Positions 24,774 to 34,205 of a DNA stretch of 64,000 nucleotides are shown in pieces (within the stretch, counting starts at the first letter, position 1; each line of letters opens with the position of its first letter). This stretch comes from Anaerotignum sp. GTDB lineage: Bacteria > Bacillota > Clostridia > Lachnospirales > Anaerotignaceae. The translations under genes were made by a program, and so were the position numbers. A model generated the notes under the pieces. That model was not told the origin of the DNA. It saw only the letters and a list, made by a program, of their open reading frames with translations, and made no database searches. The DNA lies in contig NZ_DAOUQB010000006.1 of the NCBI RefSeq assembly GCF_030625865.1, forward strand, positions 1-64,000, written 5' to 3'.

Positions 24774-24843
24774 AATGTGTATACGAGACGGAGACAAAAA
24801 TAAACATTTGTACGTCAAAAAAAGACATAGGAGTGAATGGATA

Positions 24844-26037
24844 ATGTTATCTTTAGAAATGATTCAAAATGCAAAAGAGGTTTTAAAGGGAGTGGCAACT
24901 GAAACACCATTATTTCAGTCCAAAGTGATCAATCCTGATGGGGATGTGTATATTAAGTGTGAAAATATGCAGGTTACCGGTTCATTTAAGTTAAGAGGCG
25001 CTTACTATAAAACGGCGAATTTAACAGATGAAGAAGCAAAACATGGCGTTGTGGCTTGTTCCGCAGGAAACCATGCTCAAGGCGTTGCACTGGCTGCTCA
25101 GAAAAAAGGAATTCCTTCTGTTATTTGTATGCCTGCTGGAGCACCGTTGGCTAAGGTTGAGGCTACAAAAAGCTATGGTGCTGAGGTTGTATTAGTGCCG
25201 GGAGTTTATGATGATGCGGCGGCAAAAGCGGCTGAACTCAGAGATGAAAAAGGATATACATTTTTACATCCTTTCAATGATGAATATGTTATGGCAGGAC
25301 AAGGAACCGTTGGTCTGGAAATTTTAGAACGCTTGGAGGATGCTGAAGTTGTTTTGGTACCCATTGGCGGCGGCGGATTAATCAGTGGTATTGCTTGCGC
25401 AATTAAGTCATTAAAACCTAATTGCAAAGTTTATGGTGTTCAGGCAGAAGGTGCACCTTCCATGTATAATTCCATTCTTCATGGTAAAGTTGAAACACTG
25501 CCAAGTGTAAGTACAGTTGCTGATGGTATTGCTGTAAAACAGCCTGGAGATAAAACATTTGAAATGTGCCAGAAGTATGTAGATGGGATTGTAACGGTAT
25601 CAGAGGAAGAAATTGCATCAGCCATCTTATTGTTGTTGGAAAAACACAAAATGGTAGCAGAAGGAGCAGGCGCAGTTTCTGTTGCAGCTGCAATGCACAA
25701 TAAAGTGGACATTAAGGGTAAAAAGACAGTTTGTGTTATTTCAGGCGGAAATGTGGATATTAACTTTTTAGATCGTATCATTGATAAAGGATTACAGGTA
25801 AACGGACGTTTAACAAAATTTGCTGTAACAATGATGGATAAACCCGGTCAACTTACTCAGTTGCTTCAAGTAATTGCGGAGGCGGGTGCTAATATCTTTA
25901 ATATTAACCATGATCGTATGGTGCGTAACATCGCCGTAGGAAAATGTTTAGTTGATGTGACGGTGGAAACAAGAAATAAAGAACATAGCGAAGCATTGAT
26001 TGAATTACTTGTTTCAAAGGGCTATGACGTAAAATAA
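24844..26037 (+). CDS. ilvA: Threonine ammonia-lyase (dehydratase) with ACT domain
   Basis: 397 residues. PLP enzyme that deaminates threonine (and serine) to 2-oxobutyrate. The lysine that binds PLP lies in GSFKLRGA, the phosphate loop is GGGGLISG, and SAGNHAQG is the substrate loop. A C-terminal ACT-like domain (about 325-397) begins TKFAVTMMDKPGQL. The length fits the single-ACT type used in isoleucine synthesis or threonine fermentation (ilvA/tdcB class); which one is not decidable here. ATG 24844 follows AGGAG; the longer frame to 24712 crosses the promoter. Confidence 0.94.
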   Translation: MLSLEMIQNAKEVLKGVATETPLFQSKVINPDGDVYIKCENMQVTGSFKLRGAYYKTANLTDEEAKHGVVACSAGNHAQGVALAAQKKGIPSVICMPAGAPLAKVEATKSYGAEVVLVPGVYDDAAAKAAELRDEKGYTFLHPFNDEYVMAGQGTVGLEILERLEDAEVVLVPIGGGGLISGIACAIKSLKPNCKVYGVQAEGAPSMYNSILHGKVETLPSVSTVADGIAVKQPGDKTFEMCQKYVDGIVTVSEEEIASAILLLLEKHKMVAEGAGAVSVAAAMHNKVDIKGKKTVCVISGGNVDINFLDRIIDKGLQVNGRLTKFAVTMMDKPGQLTQLLQVIAEAGANIFNINHDRMVRNIAVGKCLVDVTVETRNKEHSEALIELLVSKGYDVK

Positions 26038-26083
26038 TGAAAAACGGGTATGGTCAATATACCCTTATTTTCTCATAAGTTTT

Positions 26084-26118
26084 AACATCCTTTTGTTTCG
26101 ACAAAAGGATGTTTTTTA
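26084..26118 (+). terminator. Terminator of the threonine dehydratase gene
   Basis: AACATCCTTTTGT (26084-26096) and ACAAAAGGATGTT (26101-26113) pair perfectly around a TTCG tetraloop, with T6 following. Confidence 0.95.
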
Positions 26119-26178
26119 TATTGCATAGAAAAGGGATACCCACTATACTAGAAATTAACTTGACAGTGGGGGGATATC

Positions 26179-27117
26179 ATGGATGGGAAGAAGAAGGCAG
26201 GAGTTGTTATTACCCTCAGTGGTGGGATTTGCTGGGGAATTTCAGGGTGCTTTGGACAGTATTTATTTGTAGAAAAAGGAATTACGGCGGAGTGGCTGGT
26301 TACAATACGTCTTATTTTAGCGGGAATTTTACTGATTTTAATGGGATTTTCTTTAAAAGGGCGAAAGATGTGGGAAATTTTTAAAAATAAGGCGGATCGC
26401 AAGCTGTTCTTTGTTTTTTCTATGTTGGGTATGCTTATGTGTCAATATACATATTTTGCGGCAATACAGCATTCTAATGCCGGAACAGCGACAGTGCTAC
26501 AGTCTTTAAATCCCTTGGTTGTATTGGGGGTTGTTTGTGTAAGGGAAATAAGACACCCTGACAAAGTGGAGATTGGTGCCATATTCTCTGCTCTTTTAGG
26601 TACCTTCTTCATTAGCACCCATGGTGATATTCATAATATGTCATTAACGGGAACTGCGCTGTTTTTCGGGCTAAGTTCTGCCATCGGAGCGGCACTTTAT
26701 AACCTGCTTTCCGGAGATTTGATGAATAAGTACGGTGTATACGTTGTTGTTGGATTTGGAATGCTCTTGGCTGGTGTTGTGATGTTGCCGTTTGTTCATC
26801 CTTGGGAATACGAAATTCTATGGGACAGAGAAACAATTTTGGCTGTTGTGGGCGTTGTGGTGATCGGGACAGCTTTGGCTTTTTCGCTGTATTTAAAAGG
26901 AGTTAGTATGGTGGGGCCTTTTTTAGGCAGTCTTTTGGGAAGCATAGAACCGGTTACTGCCGTTGTTGTGTCATTTCTATTTCTGGGGTCTGCATTTCAT
27001 CCCCTTGAATTGGTAGGGTTTATTTTGATTTTAGGCACTGTATTGGGTTTGTCTTTCTATTCCAAAAAAGATACCGAACAGAAGGAGGGGATGGGGCATG
27101 AAACTGAGAAGATATGA
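26179..27117 (+). CDS. EamA/DMT-family transporter
   Basis: 312 residues with ten predicted membrane segments in two five-helix repeats, each an EamA domain (about 10-145 and 160-300). The ending of the second repeat, GSIEPVTAVVVSFLFLG, is the usual family mark. Drug/metabolite transporters of this type export amino acids or other small molecules; the substrate is unknown. Its proximity to threonine dehydratase is suggestive only, because a terminator separates them. It overlaps the GNAT gene by 20 bases. Confidence 0.9.
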   Translation: MDGKKKAGVVITLSGGICWGISGCFGQYLFVEKGITAEWLVTIRLILAGILLILMGFSLKGRKMWEIFKNKADRKLFFVFSMLGMLMCQYTYFAAIQHSNAGTATVLQSLNPLVVLGVVCVREIRHPDKVEIGAIFSALLGTFFISTHGDIHNMSLTGTALFFGLSSAIGAALYNLLSGDLMNKYGVYVVVGFGMLLAGVVMLPFVHPWEYEILWDRETILAVVGVVVIGTALAFSLYLKGVSMVGPFLGSLLGSIEPVTAVVVSFLFLGSAFHPLELVGFILILGTVLGLSFYSKKDTEQKEGMGHETEKI

Positions 27118-27610
27118 AGAGTTTGATGCAAAATATGTAGTAGCATGGGTGCAGGATGAGATCGTATATTATCAATGGTGCGCAGGTTTATTGGGTGAAT
27201 ATCCCCTTACAGAGGAAAAGATAAATGCATATTACAATAATCTCCCCAAAGACGTTACTTTTTGGGCTATGACCGCTGAGATCGAGGATGAGGTTGTGGG
27301 ACATATCACCTTGCGTTTTGCAGACGAGGAAAGGAAAACTGTTCGCTTAGGCTTTGTGCTGATAGCTCATGCGCGGAGGGGGCAGGGGATTGGAAAAGAA
27401 CTGGTATCTGTTGCAATAAGGTATGCACAGCAGGTTTTGGGAGCACAGCAAATTACCTTGGGCGTATTTGAGGAAAATATTTTTGCAAGAAAATGTTATG
27501 AGTCTTTGGGGTTTATACAGAATGAGGAACGCATTGAAAAGTATCAGATTAAAGATGAGGTATGGGATTTTATTGAGATGATATATATGTGCCCTGTAGG
27601 AATTGAATAG
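27098..27610 (+). CDS. GNAT-family N-acetyltransferase
   Basis: 170 residues. GNAT fold with the acetyl-CoA loop region RRGQGIGKEL (motif A, R/Q-x-x-G-x-G/A) near residue 93 and the NIFARKCYESLGF segment of motif B. The acceptor is unknown. AGGAGGGG lies just before ATG 27098, inside the transporter gene, so the two are translationally coupled. Confidence 0.9.
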   Translation: MKLRRYEEFDAKYVVAWVQDEIVYYQWCAGLLGEYPLTEEKINAYYNNLPKDVTFWAMTAEIEDEVVGHITLRFADEERKTVRLGFVLIAHARRGQGIGKELVSVAIRYAQQVLGAQQITLGVFEENIFARKCYESLGFIQNEERIEKYQIKDEVWDFIEMIYMCPVGIE

Positions 27611-27700
27611 GAAAAGACCCTTAAAGTGGAAACTTCAAAATGATTTTTGAAGCAAAGAATATGAAAATCGACGATTTGTTATATAAATTTTAAATAAATA

Positions 27701-27747
27701 AAAGCCCGAATTGCAAAGTGGATTTTACTGCAAGTAATCGGGCTTTT
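27701..27747. terminator. Bidirectional terminator between convergent genes
   Basis: AAAGCCCGA (27701-27709) pairs with TCGGGCTTT (27738-27746) and further inner bases (TTGCA/TGCAA). It suits the GNAT gene on plus and the DUF2148 gene on minus and resembles the hairpin at 13312. Confidence 0.85.
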
Positions 27748-27776
27748 ATGAGGTATAACTTTGTGAATAGTATTAA

Positions 27777-28355
27777 TTATTTCGCATTACAGCCAGGTGC
27801 GGCCACAGATGATGCGGAGGCTGTTGCCGGACGATCAAAATAAGGGCTCTTCTCAGATACAGAAAGGGGAATGCCGTAACCCAGGAATACTTTTTCGGAG
27901 AAAAGGCCTAGGGATAACGCCGCTTTTCCTGCGGAAAACATGATTCGATTATCGATATGATGTGCTGCTGCCACGGAAACGGCAGAGCCCATGGCAATGC
28001 CCAAATCACCCACGGCAAAGGCGCAATGTGTACCGCTTTTATTTGCACCGAAGCAATCTCCTGCACCGCAGTAATTGCAGTAAGGCAGGCCTCGGTAGGT
28101 TTCCTGCGCACCAAAAAGAACGACACAAGCAGATAAATCTACATTTTCTGCATCTCTTAAATAAAAAGGCTGGCGGGTTTCCTCACCGATTTTTCTCATT
28201 TCTGCCGCAAGGGCATCTTTATCTGTTCCATCAATAATCAAGGCTTCCATGCTGTCTTTGCCGCAACCTTTAGGAGCGGTTTTTGCCGCTGCAATCATAA
28301 GAGAAGCCACTGTTTCAATTGCTCTTAGCTGAAGTTTTTCTCCGCTGTATTTCAT
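27777..28355 (-). CDS. DUF2148 ferredoxin-like domain protein
   Basis: 192 residues. The family mark is a compact cysteine group, CNYCGAGDC near residue 110, which probably binds an iron-sulfur cluster, with a further cysteine in KTAPKGCGKDS near residue 30 and a C-terminal Cys (PGCNAK). Function is unknown; such proteins are common in strict anaerobes. AGGAGG precedes ATG 28355. It is a single-gene unit divergent from ftsK. Confidence 0.88.
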   Translation of the reverse strand: MKYSGEKLQLRAIETVASLMIAAAKTAPKGCGKDSMEALIIDGTDKDALAAEMRKIGEETRQPFYLRDAENVDLSACVVLFGAQETYRGLPYCNYCGAGDCFGANKSGTHCAFAVGDLGIAMGSAVSVAAAHHIDNRIMFSAGKAALSLGLFSEKVFLGYGIPLSVSEKSPYFDRPATASASSVAAPGCNAK

Positions 28356-28550
28356 CTTATATTCCTCCTTTTTCCTTTTGTAAATTAAATCATCTTTATT
28401 ATACAGTATTGTCCATAAACCATGCAATATAGCAACAAGAAATGCATCTATGAAAAAGTGATGCGTAAGTTGTATATTTATGGTATAATTTTTTATTAAG
28501 CAAACGAATGTTTAGTTTTTTTGATGCAAGAGATAGATGGGGTGAGAAGC

Positions 28551-31313
28551 TTGGCAGAACAGAAAAAGACAACAGCAAAAAGCGGTGCAAAAAGTGGGAC
28601 CGCTAAATCTACTGCCGTGAAAAAAAATACAAATTCAAAAAGTGGGACGGGAAAAGGGAATTCGGAATTAAGCTCGCACAAGGGAACAACGAAAATATCG
28701 GCAAATAGCAGCCGTTTTGGAGACAGTATCTTGGACGAAATAATTCTGATTATTATAATGCTGATTTCATTAGTGGCTGAAATTAGCCTTATCACGGAAA
28801 AAATGGGCGTGATTGGGCATATGTTTAACAGCTTGTTTAAAGGCCTGTTTGGCTTTGCAGGTGCATTGTTGCCTTTGTTCATCATTGTTTACTGTGGATG
28901 GTTGCTGGCAAGTGAAGAACGGAAAATGCCTGTGGTTCGTGGGATTGGCGGACTATTGTTTCTTCTTTGCGTTTCCGCAGGGGTACAACTAATTAATCCC
29001 ATTGATGTCACGGCAAATATGAAGTTTTTCCAGAAAGTGGCGTTATACTACGGGGAAGGTTCTATCACCAACGGCGGGTTGTTTGGCGGCATTTTTGGAA
29101 GTATATTACATAGTGCCCTAGATACCCTTGGGAGTACGCTGGTATTACTTGTTTTATTGCTGATTTCTTTGATTATGACAACGGGAAAATCCTTTTTTCA
29201 AGCCGTTGGTGATTACTTTGACCACCGTAAGGCAAAGCAAAAGGTGAAGTATGAAAAAATAAAAAGTAAGGCGGAACAGATTCGGCTGAAAGAGTTGGCG
29301 GAAGCAGAAAAAATGGAGCGACGCCGCAAGCGAAAAAACAAACAAAACAGTTATAATATTGAGTTGAATGATGAGGAAGGGAGTCCGGTCGAGGCCCCTG
29401 AGATAGAAGAAACTGTCTTTCGAAAAAAAGAACCGACAGAGTTCAAGAAAGCCACCCCTCTTTATAACTTTACTTTTGAGGAGGGGGAAGAACAAGAATT
29501 AACTTCTATGGAACAGTTGGAGACAGATTTTGAAGTGGAAGCAGATCATGAAGAGCGGCCTAACGAAGAAGAGGAAATTCCTGTAATCGTAGATGCCAAA
29601 GGGGATATGGATGACGGGGATCAGATGATCGAAGAAATTTTCAAGGAAGTGTCAGAGGAAATTTCAATAGAGGAAGAAACAAGCCATACAGAGGACGAGT
29701 CTCAGCCTGAAACAGAGGAAATTCCTATCGGCGTGTTAGAGGAGGAAGCCCCTACAAAGGAATCAACTGATGCAGATGAAGAAGGATTGCAGAATAAATC
29801 TTCGGCAGATGGGAAAGATGCAAAAGAGGCAGAAATTCCTGCTGCACCTGCGGAGGAAGAGATACCTTATGTATTTCCTCCCGTTGATCTTTTGGGAAAA
29901 GATCCCAAAACCGGTGGGGGCGACTCAAAAGCAGAGATGTTGGCCAATGCAAGAAAGTTAGAGTCTACATTAAAAAGTTTCGGTGTAGATGCAAAAGTGA
30001 TTCAAATAAACAAAGGGCCAACGGTTACCCGTTATGAATTATCGCCCAGCCAAGGGGTGAAGGTGAGCAAAATCGTAAATTTGGCAGATGACATTGCCTT
30101 GAATTTGGCGGCAAGTGGGATCCGAATTGAAGCACCTATTCCCGGAAAGGCGGCAGTAGGTATTGAAGTGCCCAACAAAGAAACCCAATCGGTGTTTCTT
30201 AGAACTGTACTGGATAGTGACACATTTCAAAAACATGCTTCCAAGCTGGCATTTGCTTTGGGTGAGGATATTGCGGGGAACCCTGTGGTTACGGATATTG
30301 CCAAGATGCCCCATTTGTTGATTGCAGGGGCAACAGGCAGTGGCAAGAGTGTTTGTATTAATACTTTGATTACTAGTATTTTATATAAAGCGGATCCAAA
30401 AGAAGTAAAGCTATTATTGGTTGACCCTAAGGTGGTGGAATTAAGTGTTTATAACGGCATTCCCCATTTGCTTATTCCCGTAGTTACCGATCCGAAAAAG
30501 GCTTCGGCAGCACTGAACTGGGCAGTTCGGGAAATGCTGGAAAGATATAACGATTTCGCTGCCTGTGGAGTTAGAGATATGAAGGGCTTTAACGCTATGA
30601 AGGACAAGGAGGGGGACGAAAAAGGGAAGATGCCCCAAATTGTAATTGTGATTGACGAGTTGGCGGATTTAATGATGGCGGCTCCCGGAGAGGTGGAAGA
30701 CTCCATTTGTCGTTTGGCTCAGATGGCCCGTGCGGCGGGGATGCATTTGATTATTGCAACCCAAAGACCTTCTGTAGACGTTATTACAGGTGTCATTAAA
30801 GCGAATATTCCATCTCGTTTGGCCTTTGCTGTATCTTCGGGGATTGATTCCAGAACGATTTTAGATATGGTAGGGGCAGAAAAACTTTTGGGTAAAGGGG
30901 ATATGCTCTTCTATCCTGCGGGACAAAGCAAGCCTTCCCGTTTGCAAGGGGCTTTTGTTACGGATAAAGAGGTGGAAGATATTGTTTCTTTCTTGAAAAA
31001 GAGTGGACGACCCGGTTATACCCAAGAAACCATAGATCAAATTACCAAGGTTAGTAAATCTGGCATGGATTCTGATGAAGACAGTGATGAATATTTTGAA
31101 CAAGCGGTAGACTTAATTATTGAGAAGGAAAAAGCATCGGTTTCTATGTTGCAACGGCAATTTCGTATTGGCTATAACCGTGCTGCAAGGCTTATGGATG
31201 AATTGGAACGTAAAGGACTGGTGGGTTCTGAGGAGGGCAGTAAACCAAGGAAGGTACTTATTACGCATGCCCAGTGGGAAGCCATGAAAGAGCCTGTGGA
31301 AGAAGAGATTTAG
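28551..31313 (+). CDS. ftsK: DNA translocase FtsK/SpoIIIE
   Basis: 920 residues. A basic Ser/Lys-rich N-terminus, about four membrane helices (about 65-210), a long acidic Glu-rich linker (about 270-440), then the motor domain with Walker [10 protein letters not shown] near residue 593 and Walker [13 protein letters not shown], and a C-terminal winged-helix gamma domain that reads KOPS/SRS-type sequences. It pumps chromosomal DNA through the closing septum. The TTG at 28551 is chosen for GGGGTGAG at 28539-28546; ATG 28524 has no ribosome binding site. FtsK and SpoIIIE are not separable by sequence alone here. Confidence 0.93.
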   Translation: MAEQKKTTAKSGAKSGTAKSTAVKKNTNSKSGTGKGNSELSSHKGTTKISANSSRFGDSILDEIILIIIMLISLVAEISLITEKMGVIGHMFNSLFKGLFGFAGALLPLFIIVYCGWLLASEERKMPVVRGIGGLLFLLCVSAGVQLINPIDVTANMKFFQKVALYYGEGSITNGGLFGGIFGSILHSALDTLGSTLVLLVLLLISLIMTTGKSFFQAVGDYFDHRKAKQKVKYEKIKSKAEQIRLKELAEAEKMERRRKRKNKQNSYNIELNDEEGSPVEAPEIEETVFRKKEPTEFKKATPLYNFTFEEGEEQELTSMEQLETDFEVEADHEERPNEEEEIPVIVDAKGDMDDGDQMIEEIFKEVSEEISIEEETSHTEDESQPETEEIPIGVLEEEAPTKESTDADEEGLQNKSSADGKDAKEAEIPAAPAEEEIPYVFPPVDLLGKDPKTGGGDSKAEMLANARKLESTLKSFGVDAKVIQINKGPTVTRYELSPSQGVKVSKIVNLADDIALNLAASGIRIEAPIPGKAAVGIEVPNKETQSVFLRTVLDSDTFQKHASKLAFALGEDIAGNPVVTDIAKMPHLLIAGATGSGKSVCINTLITSILYKADPKEVKLLLVDPKVVELSVYNGIPHLLIPVVTDPKKASAALNWAVREMLERYNDFAACGVRDMKGFNAMKDKEGDEKGKMPQIVIVIDELADLMMAAPGEVEDSICRLAQMARAAGMHLIIATQRPSVDVITGVIKANIPSRLAFAVSSGIDSRTILDMVGAEKLLGKGDMLFYPAGQSKPSRLQGAFVTDKEVEDIVSFLKKSGRPGYTQETIDQITKVSKSGMDSDEDSDEYFEQAVDLIIEKEKASVSMLQRQFRIGYNRAARLMDELERKGLVGSEEGSKPRKVLITHAQWEAMKEPVEEEI

Positions 31314-31452
31314 CGGATTTCCAACATGAGCCGCTTGGGGATTGGGTAAAATATAGTGCTTTTTTATCGAATCTATCATAAGGATTATGTAAGAAGATTT
31401 GTTAAAAAGGTGATAAATTCATATTCCGGCGGAGTGAAAGGATAATTGTCTG

Positions 31453-31481
31453 TTGACAAAAATTTCGGCATATAGTACCAT
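31453..31481 (+). promoter_or_regulatory. Promoter of the fhs-folD transcript
   Basis: TTGACA (31453-31458), 17 nt, TACCAT (31476-31481). Transcription would begin just before the riboswitch. Confidence 0.65.
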
Positions 31482-31487
31482 TTTCCT

Positions 31488-31564
31488 AGAGGTCATATGA
31501 CTGACGGAAGTGGAGTTAACCACATGGAGTATGACTAGAATAAATGCCGACCGTCTGGGCGATG
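31488..31564 (+). ncRNA. ZTP (pfl) riboswitch aptamer
   Basis: The RNA shows the pfl consensus: a closing helix with GGTCAT and ATGACT, an internal ACTGACGGA loop, a GTGG/CCAC hairpin followed by TGGAGTATGACT, a linker, and the conserved 3' block GCCGACCGTCTGGGC. In known examples ZTP or ZMP (AICAR-5'-phosphate) builds up when 10-formyl-tetrahydrofolate runs short, binds the RNA, and turns on genes of folate and purine metabolism. The genes behind it, fhs and folD, are standard targets. Confidence 0.9.
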
Positions 31565-31587
31565 ACGCTTGGACTGTCGGCTTTTTT
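31546..31587 (+). terminator. Riboswitch-controlled terminator ahead of fhs
   Basis: GCCGAC/GTCGGC (31546-31551/31576-31581) with inner GTC/GAC and GCG/CGC pairs, then T7. The 5' arm uses the same bases as the last aptamer helix (CCGTCTGGGC), so ligand binding and termination exclude each other, giving activation by ZTP. Confidence 0.88.
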
Positions 31588-31646
31588 ATTTGCGGTTCAA
31601 GACGTATGGAAACCGGTTAAACAACGGAAAGGAGTTTGTTTATCAC

Positions 31647-33317
31647 ATGAAAACGGATTTACAGATTGCACAGGAGTGTACCATGGAACCGATTACGGCA
31701 ATTGCCGCAAAAGCAGGGATTCCCGAAGAATTTGTGGAATGCTATGGGAAGTACAAGGCAAAAATCAGCGATAAGTACTATAATCAGATTAAGAACAACC
31801 CCGATGGGAAGTTGATTCTGGTGACGGCCGTAAACCCTACCCCTGCAGGTGAGGGGAAAACCACGGTGACCATTGGCTTGACACAGGCATTACAGAAACT
31901 TGGAAAAAATGCCATTACCTGCTTGAGGGAGCCTTCTCTTGGTCCTTGTATGGGGATCAAAGGCGGTGCTGCGGGGGGCGGTTATGCGCAGGTTGTACCC
32001 ATGGAGGATATTAACCTGCATTTTACAGGGGATCTTCATGCCATTACAACGGCAAATAACCTTTTGGCATCTATGGTGGATAACCATATTCAACAGGGGA
32101 ATGAATTAAATATTGACCCCAGAAAAATCACTTGGAAAAGAACCGTTGACTTGAATGACAGACAGCTTCGTAACGTCATTTCCGGTTTGGGCGGTAAGGT
32201 AAACGGCACCCCCCGTGAGGATGGCTTCCAGATTACCGTTGCATCTGAAATTATGGCAATTTTTTGCTTGGCCAATGATTTAAAACATTTAAAAGAAATG
32301 TTAGGGCAGATTATTATTGGTTATACTTACAATGATGAGCCTGTTACAGCAAAGCAAATCGGTGCAGATGGTGCAATGACTGTTTTATTGAAAGATGCAC
32401 TTCAGCCTAATTTGGTGCAAACTTTGGAGCATACCGCGGCGATTATTCATGGAGGCCCTTTTGCAAATATTGCCCATGGCTGCAATAGCGTTCGTGCCAC
32501 AAAAGTTGCGATGAAAATTGCGGACTATGTGGTGACAGAAGCCGGCTTCGGTGCGGATTTAGGTGCGGAAAAGTTTTTTGATATCAAGTGCCGTAAGGCG
32601 GGGATTCAGCCGGATGCCGTTGTTTTGGTTGCAACAATCCGCGCAATGAAATATAATGGTGGTATTGCCAAGGTTGATTTGAGCAATGAAAATGTGGAAG
32701 CTTTGAAAAAGGGCTTTGCAAATTTGGAAAAACATATTGAGAATATACAGAAATACGGCGTTCCTGTTGTGGTAACATTGAACCATTTTGTTGCGGATAC
32801 CGAAGCGGAAGTTGCCTTTGTGAAAGAGCGTTGTGAGGCCTTGGGTGCAACCTTTGCCATTGCAAAAGTTTGGGCAGAAGGTGGCGAAGGCGGTCGTGCT
32901 TTGGCTGAAAAGGTTTTGGAAACTTTGGAGACGAAGGAAAATCATTTCCATACCTTATATGGGGATGAATTGACCATAGAGGAAAAAATAAACTGTGTAT
33001 GTAAGGAAATTTATGGTGCAGGTGCTGTAAACTTTTCAGGTGCGGCAAGAAAGACCTTAGCACAGATTGAAAAGCTGGGCTTTGGACATTTCCCTGTGTG
33101 CATTGCAAAAACACAGTATTCCCTTTCAGATGATCCCAAGGTTTTGGGGCGTCCACAAGGTTTTGAAGTAACGGTAAAGGAATTACGTATTTCTGCAGGT
33201 GCAGGCTTTATTGTTGCAATGCTTGGCGATATTATGACAATGCCGGGGTTGCCGAAAAAACCTGCAGCTTTAGATATTGATATTGATGACGATGGCAACA
33301 TCGTAGGATTATTCTAA
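31647..33317 (+). CDS. fhs: Formate-tetrahydrofolate ligase
   Basis: 556 residues, full length. It makes 10-formyl-tetrahydrofolate from formate, ATP and tetrahydrofolate. The P-loop-like [10 protein letters not shown] lies near residue 64, with [10 protein letters not shown] and NIAHGCNS as further family motifs. ATG 31647 is the first start after the riboswitch terminator and has AAAGGAG; the longer frame would begin inside the terminator. folD follows after 14 bases. Confidence 0.97.
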   Translation: MKTDLQIAQECTMEPITAIAAKAGIPEEFVECYGKYKAKISDKYYNQIKNNPDGKLILVTAVNPTPAGEGKTTVTIGLTQALQKLGKNAITCLREPSLGPCMGIKGGAAGGGYAQVVPMEDINLHFTGDLHAITTANNLLASMVDNHIQQGNELNIDPRKITWKRTVDLNDRQLRNVISGLGGKVNGTPREDGFQITVASEIMAIFCLANDLKHLKEMLGQIIIGYTYNDEPVTAKQIGADGAMTVLLKDALQPNLVQTLEHTAAIIHGGPFANIAHGCNSVRATKVAMKIADYVVTEAGFGADLGAEKFFDIKCRKAGIQPDAVVLVATIRAMKYNGGIAKVDLSNENVEALKKGFANLEKHIENIQKYGVPVVVTLNHFVADTEAEVAFVKERCEALGATFAIAKVWAEGGEGGRALAEKVLETLETKENHFHTLYGDELTIEEKINCVCKEIYGAGAVNFSGAARKTLAQIEKLGFGHFPVCIAKTQYSLSDDPKVLGRPQGFEVTVKELRISAGAGFIVAMLGDIMTMPGLPKKPAALDIDIDDDGNIVGLF

Positions 33318-33331
33318 GGAGTAGTGAGGAC

Positions 33332-34189
33332 ATGACAGCACAATTGATTGATGGTAAGTTGATTTCGGCACAGATTAAACAAGAGGCGGCAGTAGAGGCG
33401 GCGAAGATAAAAGAGGCAGGAGTGATTCCTTGTCTTGCCGTTGTTTTGGTGGGAAACGATTCTGCCTCTCAAGTTTATGTAAATAATAAAAAGAAGGCAT
33501 GCGAGGTTGTGGGCATTCGCTCTGTATCCTATGAATTAGATGGGGGAACAACAGAAGAAGAACTGCTCCGTCTTGTTGCACAGTTGAATGCCGATGAAGC
33601 CGTTCATGGAATTTTGGTGCAGATGCCTCTGCCGAAGCAGATCAATGAGGAAAAAGTAATCCTTGCCATTGATGCCAAAAAGGATGTGGATTGCTTTCAC
33701 CCTATGAATGTGGGGTTGTTGCATACAGGGGGGAAGGGCTTTTTACCATGTACGCCTGCGGGAATTATTGAGCTGATCAAGCGCAGTGGGCATACCATCC
33801 AAGGGCAAAATTGTGTAATCATTGGAAGAAGTAATATTGTAGGAAAGCCTGTGGCTATGCTGTTGATGCAGGAGAACGGAACGGTGACCATTTGCCATTC
33901 AAAGACCCGAAATTTGGCGGAAGTTTGCCGGGGGGCAGACATTATCGTCAGTGCAACGGGAAAGGTAAATACCGTTACGGCTGATATGGTTAAGGCGGGT
34001 GCGGTAGTGATTGACGTAGGCATGAACCGCAACGAGGCAGGCAAACTTTGTGGCGATGTAGACTTTGAACATGTAAAAGAAATTGCGGGGGCAATCACAC
34101 CTGTGCCGGGGGGCGTAGGACCGATGACCATAGCAATGCTTATCAAAAATTGTCTGGTTGCTGCAAAAATGCAGAACAACTTGAAGTAA
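33332..34189 (+). CDS. folD: Bifunctional methylene-THF dehydrogenase/methenyl-THF cyclohydrolase
   Basis: 285 residues. The two folate-binding motifs are present: QVYVNNKKKACEVVGI with the catalytic-region Lys, and PGGVGPMTIAML near the C-terminus; the NADP loop is IGRSNIVGKP. With fhs it interconverts formyl- and methylene-tetrahydrofolate. It shares the ZTP-riboswitch transcript. Confidence 0.97.
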   Translation: MTAQLIDGKLISAQIKQEAAVEAAKIKEAGVIPCLAVVLVGNDSASQVYVNNKKKACEVVGIRSVSYELDGGTTEEELLRLVAQLNADEAVHGILVQMPLPKQINEEKVILAIDAKKDVDCFHPMNVGLLHTGGKGFLPCTPAGIIELIKRSGHTIQGQNCVIIGRSNIVGKPVAMLLMQENGTVTICHSKTRNLAEVCRGADIIVSATGKVNTVTADMVKAGAVVIDVGMNRNEAGKLCGDVDFEHVKEIAGAITPVPGGVGPMTIAMLIKNCLVAAKMQNNLK

Positions 34190-34205
34190 ATTTGGGGAGG
34201 TAAAC

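Noticed and set aside
28521-28550. Upstream TTG/ATG starts of ftsK
   Set aside because: No ribosome binding site ahead of them, whereas TTG 28551 has GGGGTGAG at good distance.
31569-31646. Longer N-terminus of formate-tetrahydrofolate ligase
   Set aside because: It would start within the riboswitch terminator; ATG 31647 gives the normal N-terminus.
32559-33301. Minus-strand frames of 84 to 190 codons opposite fhs
   Set aside because: Low-complexity shadow frames opposite a fully conserved enzyme.
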